Both the position numbers and the translations under genes were made by a program. The notes under the pieces are model-generated. The model did not search any database. It had not been told where the DNA came from and was given only the letters and a program-made list of their open reading frames with translations. From contig JAGZLR010000001.1 of assembly GCA_018364635.1 (NCBI GenBank), positions 62,001 to 126,000 on the forward strand: a DNA stretch of 64,000 bases, in the 5' to 3' direction. Source of the DNA: Clostridiales bacterium (GTDB lineage Bacteria > Bacillota > Clostridia > Lachnospirales > Anaerotignaceae). Positions 25,327 to 33,393 of this stretch are shown here, one piece after another. The stretch's first letter is position 1. Every line of letters begins with the position of its first letter.

Positions 25327-25829
25327 AGGGAATTGGACTGTGTTTTGTTTTTTTGGCCTTTGCCCTAGGAGGACAGGCGGTGATTTGGCGGGGAAAGTGG
25401 TACGAGAAGGAACTTTTTCAGATGAAAAATGCCTTTTTCCTGTTTGCTTCTGGAATGGAAGGGGCTGTGCGGCCCCTCGGTGAAATTCTTTTCAGCGCCG
25501 GAGAAAAAGCAGGCGGAAGTGTTGGGGCGCTTTTTCTTGCTGTGGCGGAACAAATGGAGCGCCGGTCCCTCCAATCGGCGGAGGAAATTTGGATGGAGGA
25601 GGTAAAAAAAATGGACAGGCTGGAAAAGGGTGACTTGGAGATGCTATGTTCCTTTGGAAAAATGCTCTCTCAGACAGATGCGCGGCAACTGATTGTCTCT
25701 GCAAGGCAGATGGAGGGCTATGCTGATAGACAGGAAGGGTATGTACGGGAAAAAAACAACAAAAATAACCAGCTGTACCGTAATTTAGGACTGATGGCAG
25801 GGGCTTTGGCGGTTATTGTGCTGGTATAA
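25317..25829 (+). CDS. spoIIIAB: Stage III sporulation protein AB
   Basis: A 170-residue protein with a hydrophobic segment at each end and a helical middle, structurally related to type II/IV secretion GspF-like proteins. The GTG start at 25317 follows AAGGAGGGGGAAGG and overlaps the spoIIIAA stop. The sequence KNAFFLFASGMEGAVRPLGEILF and the tail EKNNKNNQLYRNLGLMAGALAVIVLV match the family pattern. Confidence 0.92.
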   Translation: MFVKGIGLCFVFLAFALGGQAVIWRGKWYEKELFQMKNAFFLFASGMEGAVRPLGEILFSAGEKAGGSVGALFLAVAEQMERRSLQSAEEIWMEEVKKMDRLEKGDLEMLCSFGKMLSQTDARQLIVSARQMEGYADRQEGYVREKNNKNNQLYRNLGLMAGALAVIVLV

Positions 25830-25846
25830 AAAACGGAGGGGAAAAA

Positions 25847-26041
25847 ATGGACGTTACGATTGTTTTTCGCATTGCGGCAGTAGGAATTTTGGTGGCGGTA
25901 TTTAACCAGGTGCTCATTCGGGCTGGACGGGAGGAACAGGCGATGATGACCACTCTGGCAGGGCTTGTGGTGGTGCTGTTTTGGGTCATCCAATACATCA
26001 GCCGGCTGTTTGACACAGTACAGACAATGTTTCAGCTCTAA
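25847..26041 (+). CDS. spoIIIAC: Stage III sporulation protein AC
   Basis: A 64-residue membrane protein with two hydrophobic helices (FRIAAVGILVAVFNQVLIRAG and MMTTLAGLVVVLFWVIQYI) as in the family. It is expected to form part of the membrane platform of the SpoIIIA complex. Ribosome site GGAGGGG six bases before the ATG. Confidence 0.94.
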   Translation: MDVTIVFRIAAVGILVAVFNQVLIRAGREEQAMMTTLAGLVVVLFWVIQYISRLFDTVQTMFQL

Positions 26042-26053
26042 GGAGTGGAGGAG

Positions 26054-26446
26054 ATGGAGATTTTTCAGATCGCAGCCGTAGGGCTTGCGGCGGCAGTGCT
26101 TGCGGTGATGTTAAAGAAATATCATCCAGAACTGGCAATGCTTATTTCTGTGGCGGCAGGAATTGTAATTTTATTTGGGGTGATCAGTCAACTACAGCAG
26201 GTGCTGTTATTTTTTCAGGAGATTGTCCGCCGCAGCGGAATTGAACCCCAATTTTTTTCCATCATTCTAAAGACCATCGGCATTGCCTATGTGTCGGAAT
26301 TTGCTATGGAGGTGTGCAAGGATGCAGGGGAAAACGGCATTGCGGCAAAGGTGGAGCTGGCAGGCAAGGTGCTGATTTTGGCGGCGGCTTCCCCTGTGAT
26401 GTTACGGTTGATGGACACAGTGAACTTGCTGTTAGAGAAAGGATGA
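26054..26446 (+). CDS. spoIIIAD: Stage III sporulation protein AD
   Basis: A 130-residue membrane protein with about four helices, paired with SpoIIIAC in the channel platform. ATG 26054 stands eight bases after AAGGAG; GTG 26045 lies on the ribosome site itself and is rejected. IIRRSGIEPQFFSIILKTIGIAYVSEFAMEVCKDAGE-like core residues are those of the family, the exact local text beginning EIVRRSG. Confidence 0.93.
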   Translation: MEIFQIAAVGLAAAVLAVMLKKYHPELAMLISVAAGIVILFGVISQLQQVLLFFQEIVRRSGIEPQFFSIILKTIGIAYVSEFAMEVCKDAGENGIAAKVELAGKVLILAAASPVMLRLMDTVNLLLEKG

Positions 26447-26450
26447 ACCA

Positions 26451-27575
26451 ATGAAAAAAATACTTTTCCTTGTAATTTTCTGTTTTGTGTTCTTTTGGCC
26501 AAAGACAGTATCTGCCGCTGGGGAGGAGATTTTTAATCAGGCGGCGGAAGCCTTTGATTTTTCAGACATTGACGCCCAGGCGGCAGAGATTTTTGACGGG
26601 GAGGAAACGTTGACTTTTTCTTCTCTGTTTTCCAGCATTATCTCAGGGGAGGAGGACTTTTCTTTTCATACTATCGTTTCAGGAGGGACGCAGATTTTTT
26701 TTCAGGAGATTGGAGATATTTTAAGTCTCAGTGGGAAAATTTTACTCATCAGCGTCTTTGGGTCCCTCCTTACTCTGCCTGGAAGCTCCTTTGGAAGAAA
26801 ATCTACAGCGGAGATTGGGTTTTTTGTCTGTTATCTGACAGCGGCAGTGTTGATTTTTACGTCCTTTCAAAAGGATGTGGCGTTGGCAGAACAGACGGTA
26901 GCGCGGATGAAAAATACGGTTCTTGCCATGACGCCGGTGTTTATTGCCATGACATCTTCTTCCGGCGAGATTGCAAGAGCTTCTGCAAGCGGCAGCGTCA
27001 TTGGTGCTTTCGCCGTCTTTTTTTCCAACTTTGTCCAGTGGTTTCTTTTGCCGGCAGTGACGACAGCGGCGTCCTTGTCGGTTTTAAACCGGATGACGGA
27101 AAAAAATATTCTCTCCAACCTGACAGAGATCATCACCTTTTTTGTCAGAGGCAGTTTAAAAGCGGCAGCGGCAATTTTTATGGGGATTTTATCTCTGCAA
27201 AGAATTGGCGTTTCAGGGCTGGATGCGGTGACAGCCAAGGCGGCCAAAACAGTGGTAGGAGCAGTGCCGGTCATTGGAGACGCCATGACTGGTGCGGCAG
27301 AGACGGCTCTTGCGGTGACAGGGCTGATTCGAAACAGCGCGGCAGCGGCAGCAGCGGTGTTATTGATTGCAGGGGCTATGGTGCCGGTGATGAAGCTTGC
27401 GGCGGCAGGGTTTATTTACAAACTGTCGGCGGCTTTTTTACAGCCCATCAGCGAGTCAAGAATCAGTTCCTGCCTGGCGGACATGGGGAACTTTGTTTTT
27501 CTATTGGTGAGTATTATTTTTGCGGCGGAACTGGTATTTATTTTTGCGGTACTGATTTTGCTTGTAAAAATATAG
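26451..27575 (+). CDS. spoIIIAE: Stage III sporulation protein AE
   Basis: The large polytopic membrane component of the SpoIIIA channel: 374 residues with a signal-peptide-like start (MKKILFLVIFCFVFFWPKTV, then SAAGEE), a soluble stretch to about residue 85 and then seven or so helices. The strongly Ala-rich segment near residues 285-320 (GAAETALAVTGLIRNSAAAA) is typical. It begins four bases after spoIIIAD. Confidence 0.95.
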   Translation: MKKILFLVIFCFVFFWPKTVSAAGEEIFNQAAEAFDFSDIDAQAAEIFDGEETLTFSSLFSSIISGEEDFSFHTIVSGGTQIFFQEIGDILSLSGKILLISVFGSLLTLPGSSFGRKSTAEIGFFVCYLTAAVLIFTSFQKDVALAEQTVARMKNTVLAMTPVFIAMTSSSGEIARASASGSVIGAFAVFFSNFVQWFLLPAVTTAASLSVLNRMTEKNILSNLTEIITFFVRGSLKAAAAIFMGILSLQRIGVSGLDAVTAKAAKTVVGAVPVIGDAMTGAAETALAVTGLIRNSAAAAAAVLLIAGAMVPVMKLAAAGFIYKLSAAFLQPISESRISSCLADMGNFVFLLVSIIFAAELVFIFAVLILLVKI

Positions 27576-27587
27576 GGGGCGAGTGGA

Positions 27588-28061
27588 ATGATTGGAGCGG
27601 TTCGGACATATATAAATACCATAATGCTGTTTTTAATCCTCTCTGTTTTTGCACAGATGCTTCTGCCGGACCATACGTTTCGCAAGTGGGTGCAGTTTGT
27701 GCTGGGGATTATGCTGATACTGTTGGTGTTTTCGCCTTTAGCCAAAGGTAGTTTTGAGCAGAATATTTTTCTGCCGCAAGAAAAGGTTTTTTCCTATTTT
27801 GGCGAGACACAGCACTATGAAAAGGAGGGACGACAGGCGTTTTTAACAATATATGAAGAGGAATTGACAAGGGAAATTACTGGGCTTTTGGCGGAGGAAG
27901 GGATTTTTGACGGGGAGGTTCAAATCAAGTTTTCGCCGGATACAGAAGAGGTAGAGGAGATTCAGATTGAGACGGGCCAGAGGATTGACGGCGCTGTCAA
28001 AGAAAAAATCAGCCATATGGCCGCCATAGAAACAGAAGCTATTTTCGTTGAAGAAAAATAA
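27588..28061 (+). CDS. spoIIIAF: Stage III sporulation protein AF
   Basis: A 157-residue protein with two N-terminal membrane helices (residues about 8-25 and 34-53) followed by a soluble domain. The latter resembles the ring-building motif of secretion proteins (EIQIETGQRIDGAVKEKISHM). Twelve bases after spoIIIAE. Confidence 0.93.
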   Translation: MIGAVRTYINTIMLFLILSVFAQMLLPDHTFRKWVQFVLGIMLILLVFSPLAKGSFEQNIFLPQEKVFSYFGETQHYEKEGRQAFLTIYEEELTREITGLLAEEGIFDGEVQIKFSPDTEEVEEIQIETGQRIDGAVKEKISHMAAIETEAIFVEEK

Positions 28062-28082
28062 AAATACAGAGGGTGGGAATCA

Positions 28083-28643
28083 ATGGGAGAAACGTTTTGG
28101 AAGAAATTTACTTCGCCGGGAAACAAAAAGTGGAAACAGCACATGCTTCTTCTTTTTTGCGCCGGTGTTTCCTTGGTCTTTTTGGGAAACTCCTGGATGA
28201 AAAACGACCAAGAGCCGTTGCCCCAACAACCCAAGGAGGAGATCACAGCGCTGACGGAAACTGATGAGGAACAAAAGCTGGAGGAACGGCTGGAAACGAT
28301 TTTACGTCAGGTGGACGGCGCAGGGGATGTGAAAGTGATGATCACCTTAAAGTCTGAGGATGAGATTGACGTGGCGCAGCAGACAAAAAGCAGCAGTTCA
28401 AAAGCGTCAGGGGCAGGGGAGAACACGTCAGAGGAGATGGAAAATGAGTTTGTTATTTTAGAGGACAGCAAAAACGGGAGCAGGCCGTTAGTGGTAAAAC
28501 GACTGCATCCAGAGACGGAAGGCGTGGTCATTGTGGCACAAGGCGGCGATGATCCGGCAGTGAGAAACAGTCTGTCCCAGGCAGCAGAAGCGCTGTTAAA
28601 TGTACCGGCACACAAAATACAGGTTTTAAAAATGAAAGGATAA
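28083..28643 (+). CDS. spoIIIAG: Stage III sporulation protein AG
   Basis: A single-pass protein (helix near residues 23-38) whose outer domain forms a large ring in the intermembrane space in Bacillus. The ring-building domain begins with LEERLETILRQVDGAGDVKVMI and ends with RNSLSQAAEALLNVPAHKIQVLKMK. The linker between the two halves is Ser/Gly/Glu-rich. 186 residues. Confidence 0.95.
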   Translation: MGETFWKKFTSPGNKKWKQHMLLLFCAGVSLVFLGNSWMKNDQEPLPQQPKEEITALTETDEEQKLEERLETILRQVDGAGDVKVMITLKSEDEIDVAQQTKSSSSKASGAGENTSEEMENEFVILEDSKNGSRPLVVKRLHPETEGVVIVAQGGDDPAVRNSLSQAAEALLNVPAHKIQVLKMKG

Positions 28644-28656
28644 AGGAGGAATTCAA

Positions 28657-29319
28657 ATGTTTATTATAAAGAGGAATCAAGTGATTGTAACGGCTTTAGT
28701 GGTGATGATTGCCGTGGCAGGGTATCTGAATTTTACGGAGACCAGTCAGGGGGAGAGCACTGCCTCTGTGATGCAGACCGATTCTGACGCTGTGTTAAAC
28801 GCAGAGGGGGATGGAATGTATACTTTAGCAGATAACGGCGAGGAGGATTTTACCGTAGCTCAAGGGGAGACGGACCCAATTACAGGGGAAGTGGTGGCGA
28901 GCGCAGAGGAGGGGTCTTCGGAGGACGACACAGGAGCTGCTGTGTTTGTCAACGCTTCTGCAGCGCCGGATACATATTTCGCCCAGGCGAAGCTGGAACG
29001 GGAACAGGCTAGGGCAAAACAAAAAGATCTGCTGACAGAAATGATTAATAACGGCAACGTAGACCAGCAGCAGAAAGCCAAATGTGCGGAGAGCATGATG
29101 GATATTCAAAAGAGAATCGAAAAAGAAACAGCGGCGGAGGCGATGATTGAGTCCAAAGGGTTTAAGGAGGCTTATGTGCGCATTGATGACGAGACGGTGG
29201 ACGTCGTGGTGGAAAAAGCCGAATTATCCGACGCAGAGACAGCGCAGATTATGGATATTGTGAAAAGAAAAACAGGATTCAGCGATGACAAAATCCGCAT
29301 CAGCCCTCTGAAAAAATAA
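28657..29319 (+). CDS. spoIIIAH: Stage III sporulation protein AH
   Basis: Mother-cell partner of forespore SpoIIQ across the intermembrane space. A single helix near residues 9-24 precedes an acidic linker, then the YscJ/FliF-like ring domain (YFAQAKLEREQARAKQ, KGFKEAYVRIDDETVDVVVEKAELSDAETAQIMDIVKRKTGFSDDKIRISPL). 220 residues. Last gene of the operon, before a strong terminator. Confidence 0.96.
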   Translation: MFIIKRNQVIVTALVVMIAVAGYLNFTETSQGESTASVMQTDSDAVLNAEGDGMYTLADNGEEDFTVAQGETDPITGEVVASAEEGSSEDDTGAAVFVNASAAPDTYFAQAKLEREQARAKQKDLLTEMINNGNVDQQQKAKCAESMMDIQKRIEKETAAEAMIESKGFKEAYVRIDDETVDVVVEKAELSDAETAQIMDIVKRKTGFSDDKIRISPLKK

Positions 29320-29340
29320 GAAAAGAAAAAGAAAAGCAAA

Positions 29341-29372
29341 AAAGCAGATTCCAAAAGAATTCTGCTTTTTTT
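29341..29372 (+). terminator. Terminator of the spoIIIA operon
   Basis: AAAGCAGA and TCTGCTTT pair (extended by ATT/AAT), followed by seven T. Confidence 0.87.
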
Positions 29373-29459
29373 GTCTGGAAAAAGAGGACAGGCTCTTTCC
29401 AAGAAAAAAGTTGTGTGATATAGTGGGTATACTATGGAAAGAGAAAAGAGGTCGTATGG

Positions 29460-30266
29460 ATGGCATATTTGGGATTTATCGGTACAGGAAATATGGGCGG
29501 CGCTTTGGCACAGGCAGCGGTGAAAAATGTAGAGCCAAAAGAAATTTTACTGTCCAACAAAACAGCCCAGAAGGCGGAGAGATTGGCTCAGCAGCTAGGG
29601 TGCAGGGCGGTGGATAACCTGACGGCTGCAAGGGAGAGCAAGTTTCTTTTTTTGGGCGTAAAACCGCAGATGATGGCAGGGCTATTGGAGGAAATCGGTC
29701 CTGTATTAAGACAGAGAACAGACAGAGTGATTCTTGTGACCATAGCCGCAGGGCTTACGATGGAACGGATTAACGAGATGGCCGGCGATGTTTTTCCTGT
29801 CATTCGGCTGATGCCAAATACCCCTGTGGCTGTTGGGGAAGGAATGACGGCTATGGCGGTCAATGATTTGGTGACAAAGGAGGAGGCGGCGCAGTTTCAG
29901 CAGGCGATGGCAGCTTCTGGACGGATTGATTTGTTGGAGGAGCGGCTCATTGACGCCCACAGCGCTGTGGCAGGTTGCGGGCCGGCTTATGTCTGTCTTT
30001 TGATGGAGGCGCTGGCTGACGGCGGCGTTTTGTGCGGGCTTCCGCGGAAAAAGGCCATGGAATACGCGGCGCAGATGATAAAGGGAACGGCAGAGCTTTA
30101 TTTACAGACCGGCACCCATCCGGCAGAGATGAAAGATGCTGTCTGCTCACCGGCGGGAAGCACCATTGCTGGGGTGAAGGCGCTGGAGAAAGCAGGATTT
30201 CGCTATGGAGCCATAGACGCCGTGTGCGCTGCCTATGAAAAGACGCAGGAGCTGGGGAAAAAGTAA
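29460..30266 (+). CDS. proC: Pyrroline-5-carboxylate reductase
   Basis: Last step of proline synthesis, NAD(P)H-dependent. It has the N-terminal Rossmann motif LGFIGTGNMGGAL, FLGVKPQMM, VIRLMPNTPVAVGEGMTAMA, and the C-terminal signature SAVAGCGPAYVCLLMEALADGG...SPAGSTIAGVKALEKAGFR. 268 residues, normal size. It stands alone between the spoIIIA terminator and dut. Confidence 0.97.
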   Translation: MAYLGFIGTGNMGGALAQAAVKNVEPKEILLSNKTAQKAERLAQQLGCRAVDNLTAARESKFLFLGVKPQMMAGLLEEIGPVLRQRTDRVILVTIAAGLTMERINEMAGDVFPVIRLMPNTPVAVGEGMTAMAVNDLVTKEEAAQFQQAMAASGRIDLLEERLIDAHSAVAGCGPAYVCLLMEALADGGVLCGLPRKKAMEYAAQMIKGTAELYLQTGTHPAEMKDAVCSPAGSTIAGVKALEKAGFRYGAIDAVCAAYEKTQELGKK

Positions 30267-30326
30267 GGGGCAGGACCGGTTGAAATAGAGATCGATGAGA
30301 GTAAGAGATAGAAAGGATTTGTAAGA

Positions 30327-30851
30327 ATGAAAAGAATTGGAAAGTTTGAGAAAGTTTCTTTCAAACAGTTTGAGGAAAGCTTTGGGCCGCTGTATCCACA
30401 GATGACTGCGGAGGAGATCAAAGACGTTTACGACAGCATTTGTCTGCCGCGGCGGGCCACAAAAGGAAGTGCAGGATATGATATTTTTACCCCTGTGGAT
30501 GTGACTTTAAAGCCTGGTGAGACCATCAAGCTTGCCACAGGCATTCGGATTTATATGGAGGACGGCTGGGTATTTCAGTGTTATCCGCGCAGCGGTCTTG
30601 GCTTTAAATATCGTTTGCAGCTAAATAATACGGTGGGGATCATTGACAGCGATTACTATCACTCAGACAACGAGGGGCATCTATTTGCAAAAATTACCAA
30701 CGACTCCAACGAGGGGAAAACGGTTACCCTTTCTGCCGGAGAAGCCTTTATGCAGGGGATTTTTATGGAATACGGCATTACCTTTGATGATGACGCTGAC
30801 GGCATTAGAAACGGCGGTTTAGGAAGCACTTCGGGAAAAACAAAGGCATAA
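30327..30851 (+). CDS. dut: dUTP diphosphatase (trimeric dUTPase family)
   Basis: Hydrolyses dUTP to dUMP, protecting DNA from uracil. Conserved motifs are RATKGSAGYDIFTP (motif 1), CYPRSGLGFKY (motif 2), NTVGIIDSDYYHSDNEGH (motif 3, with the catalytic Asp) and GLGSTSGK (motif 5). At 174 residues it is longer than the 145-150 of classical enzymes, with an extra N-terminal segment of about 40 residues. A dCTP-deaminase-like bifunctional activity cannot be excluded from sequence. Confidence 0.88.
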   Translation: MKRIGKFEKVSFKQFEESFGPLYPQMTAEEIKDVYDSICLPRRATKGSAGYDIFTPVDVTLKPGETIKLATGIRIYMEDGWVFQCYPRSGLGFKYRLQLNNTVGIIDSDYYHSDNEGHLFAKITNDSNEGKTVTLSAGEAFMQGIFMEYGITFDDDADGIRNGGLGSTSGKTKA

Positions 30852-30936
30852 TCACAGTTAAATATCAGGTTTTTTCGGCGAAAGAGAGAAAAAACGCTGA
30901 AAACCGCCTAAAACTCAGATTTTATTGTCATTGATA

Positions 30937-30965
30937 TTGCGTTTGATGGGAAAAAGCGATATAAT
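30937..30965 (+). promoter_or_regulatory. Sigma-A promoter of yicC-remA-gmk-rpoZ
   Basis: TTGCGT (30937-30942), a 17-base spacer and TATAAT (30960-30965), about 35 bases before the first start codon. Confidence 0.72.
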
Positions 30966-31000
30966 AAAACCATCGCAAAAGAAAGAGGGATGATTCCAGC

Positions 31001-31879
31001 ATGGTAAGGAGTATGACCGGCTACGGCAGAGGTGAACACACAGACGGAGACCGGAAGTTTATCGTAGAAATCAAATCGGTGAATCACCGGTATAATGACA
31101 TGACAGTAAAACTGCCGCGGGGTTTAAATCCTTTGGAAGACAAAATTCGCAAGGAACTTGCCCAATGGATTTCCCGTGGAAAGACAGATGTATATATTAC
31201 GTTTGAAGATTATTCCGGCGGTGATGCCTTGGTACGGGTCAACGAGGATTTGGCCCAAGGGTATTACGGCGCTTTGCAGAAGTTGAAAGAAAAGTTTCAT
31301 ATTGATTCGGAGGATGAGCTCACTTTATTGGGCCGGTTTCCGGAAGTGATTACAGTGGAAAAAGGCGAGGAAGACGAGCAGACGCTGTATGAGGCGTTAT
31401 TGCCGGCGTTAAGAGAAGCGGCGGAAAAGTTTTCAGCCATGCGGCAGCGCGAGGGGGAAGCGCTGAGAGCCGATATTGAAAAAAAGTGCGGCGGTTTGGC
31501 GGAGATGGTAGAAAAAATTAAGGAGCGGTCGCCGTTTGTTGTGGAAGAATACCAACAAAAATTGCAGGCAAGGCTGGAGGAACTTCTCAAAGGCATTGAG
31601 ATTGACCCACAGCGGATTGCCACAGAAGCGGCAGTTTTTGCAGATCGGTCCTGTGTGGATGAAGAGATTACAAGGTTGGAAAGCCACATCGGTCAGATGT
31701 ATGAAATTTTTGCCGCAGGAGGACTGGTTGGACGAAAACTGGACTTTTTGGTTCAGGAGATGAATCGGGAAACCAATACCATTGCGTCTAAAGCCAATGA
31801 TCTTGCCATTACTAAGCTGACCATTGACATGAAAAGTGAGATTGAAAAAATTCGGGAACAGATTCAAAATATTGAGTAG
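31001..31879 (+). CDS. yicC: YicC family endoribonuclease
   Basis: A 292-residue member of the YicC/YloC family, shown in other bacteria to be an RNase. It starts with the invariant SMTGYGRGE and [18 protein letters not shown] and ends with [45 protein letters not shown]. The helical middle region is coiled-coil-like. First of four genes (yicC, remA, gmk, rpoZ) in the order conserved across Firmicutes. Confidence 0.95.
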   Translation: MVRSMTGYGRGEHTDGDRKFIVEIKSVNHRYNDMTVKLPRGLNPLEDKIRKELAQWISRGKTDVYITFEDYSGGDALVRVNEDLAQGYYGALQKLKEKFHIDSEDELTLLGRFPEVITVEKGEEDEQTLYEALLPALREAAEKFSAMRQREGEALRADIEKKCGGLAEMVEKIKERSPFVVEEYQQKLQARLEELLKGIEIDPQRIATEAAVFADRSCVDEEITRLESHIGQMYEIFAAGGLVGRKLDFLVQEMNRETNTIASKANDLAITKLTIDMKSEIEKIREQIQNIE

Positions 31880-31902
31880 GGACTTTAGGGGAGGACTGCG
31901 TC

Positions 31903-32178
31903 ATGGAAAATATCAGGTTTTTGAACATTGGATACGGAAATATTGTAGCAGCAAACAGAATTATTGCAATTGTTAGTCCAGAATCTGCTCCAATTAAAAG
32001 GATTGTGCAGGAGGCCAAAGACAGCAGCAACATCATTGACGCTACCTACGGCAGAAAGACAAGAGCGGTTATCATTATGGATAACGGACATGTGGTTTTA
32101 AGCTCCATTATGCCGGAGACTGTGGGAAGCAGACTTTCCGGTGAGTGGAATGCGCAGAAAGAAAAGGAGTCAAAATAA
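31903..32178 (+). CDS. remA: Extracellular matrix regulatory protein RemA
   Basis: A 91-residue DNA-binding protein (DUF370) that in B. subtilis activates biofilm-matrix and osmoprotection genes. The sequence [28 protein letters not shown] and the following [24 protein letters not shown] are family hallmarks. It sits between yicC and gmk, its usual place. Confidence 0.96.
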   Translation: MENIRFLNIGYGNIVAANRIIAIVSPESAPIKRIVQEAKDSSNIIDATYGRKTRAVIIMDNGHVVLSSIMPETVGSRLSGEWNAQKEKESK

Positions 32179-32181
32179 ACG

Positions 32182-32802
32182 ATGGCAAAAGGGATTTTAA
32201 CTGTAATTTCAGGGCCGTCCGGTTCTGGTAAGGGGACTGTGGTGGAAGCGCTGAAAAAAGATAGGGAGTCCTATGCGCTGTCTATCTCTGCGACGACCAG
32301 AAAGCCGAGGGAGTATGAGACAGACGGCGTGCATTATTTTTTTCATTCCAAAGAGGAATTTCAACAAATGATTACAGAGGGCGCTTTGTTGGAGTGGGCG
32401 CAGTTTTGTGATAATTACTACGGTACACCCAAGGCTTATGTGGAAAAAAAGCTGGCGGAGGGCAAAAATGTTTTGCTGGAAATCGAGGTGCAGGGGGCGC
32501 TGCAGATCAAAAAGATTGACCCTGAGGCGGTGCTTATTTTTATGTTGCCGCCGAGTATGGAGGAGCTGCGCCGCCGTCTGACAGGTCGAGGAACAGAAAG
32601 TGCGGAAGTGATTGAAAAGCGGATGCAGAGGGCAGAGGAGGAATTGGACTTTTTGCCACAGTATGATTATGCTGTTGTCAACAATACTGTGGAGCAGGCC
32701 AAAGCCGACATTGAGACCATTATCAAGGCAGAAAGCATGCGGTGTAATCGCACAAGCCATTGGAAAAGCAATTTGATGAAAGGAGAAACATTGTCATGTT
32801 AA
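32182..32802 (+). CDS. gmk: Guanylate kinase
   Basis: Phosphorylates GMP to GDP with ATP. P-loop SGPSGSGKGTVVEAL at residues 9-23, GMP-binding TTRKPREYETDGVHYFF, and EIEVQGALQIKK. 206 residues. It starts three bases after remA, and its 3' end overlaps the rpoZ start by seven bases. Confidence 0.97.
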   Translation: MAKGILTVISGPSGSGKGTVVEALKKDRESYALSISATTRKPREYETDGVHYFFHSKEEFQQMITEGALLEWAQFCDNYYGTPKAYVEKKLAEGKNVLLEIEVQGALQIKKIDPEAVLIFMLPPSMEELRRRLTGRGTESAEVIEKRMQRAEEELDFLPQYDYAVVNNTVEQAKADIETIIKAESMRCNRTSHWKSNLMKGETLSC

Positions 32803-33095
32803 GACCATCTTATACAGACTTACTGGAAGTATTAAATAAAGACGTGCCTGAGGGAGAAGATGAAGTCAGCAGCCGTTATACTATTGTGTTAGCGGCGGCA
32901 AAACGAGCAAGACAGCTGATTGATGGGGCAGAGCCGGTGACATTAAACTACAAGGTTGATAAACCTGTAAGTATTGCAGTGCAGGAGATGTACGAAAATA
33001 AGCTGCATATTAAACAGAATGTGCCAAAAGAAGAGAATGATAAAACGGAAGATGAAAAGTCTATGGCAGAAACCTTTGGAGAAACCCAGGACTGA
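32796..33095 (+). CDS. rpoZ: DNA-directed RNA polymerase omega subunit
   Basis: A 99-residue polymerase assembly subunit. ATG 32796 lies ten bases after AAAGGAG, overlapping the gmk end. Signature region SSRYTIVLAAAKRARQLIDGA. The C-terminal 30 residues are an acidic extension (NDKTEDEKSMAETFGE). The flavoprotein gene coaBC, commonly next in this gene order, is absent; a terminator follows instead. Confidence 0.95.
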   Translation: MLRPSYTDLLEVLNKDVPEGEDEVSSRYTIVLAAAKRARQLIDGAEPVTLNYKVDKPVSIAVQEMYENKLHIKQNVPKEENDKTEDEKSMAETFGETQD

Positions 33096-33121
33096 TTGCA
33101 CAGGCCGTAACAGGCACACAA

Positions 33122-33164
33122 AAGGGCCGCAGAAGGCGAAGAAACGTCTTGGCGGCCTTTTTTT
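33122..33164 (+). terminator. Terminator after rpoZ
   Basis: GGCCGC and GCGGCC close an extended hairpin, followed by T7. Confidence 0.8.
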
Positions 33165-33393
33165 GCGTTAGCGTCAAGGAAAGTTTCTATGAGGATTTTT
33201 TTGAAGGAAGTTATGATATATCAGCGTGGAAATGATCTGTGCAGGGAAAAAAGAAAATCAAGGAACAGAACACAGGAAATGGAAGGTACATAGTGGTGTT
33301 TGCGCAGGGAATGACACGGCGGGTATCACAGCGAAAGGGAAGCACAAAACTTTTTTGATGACTTTCGTGAAAAAGGAGAAAGGAGGGCGTAGG

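Noticed and set aside
33226..33393. Extended PriA N-terminus
   Set aside because: The added residues are not PriA-like and the ATG at 33394 has a perfect ribosome site.
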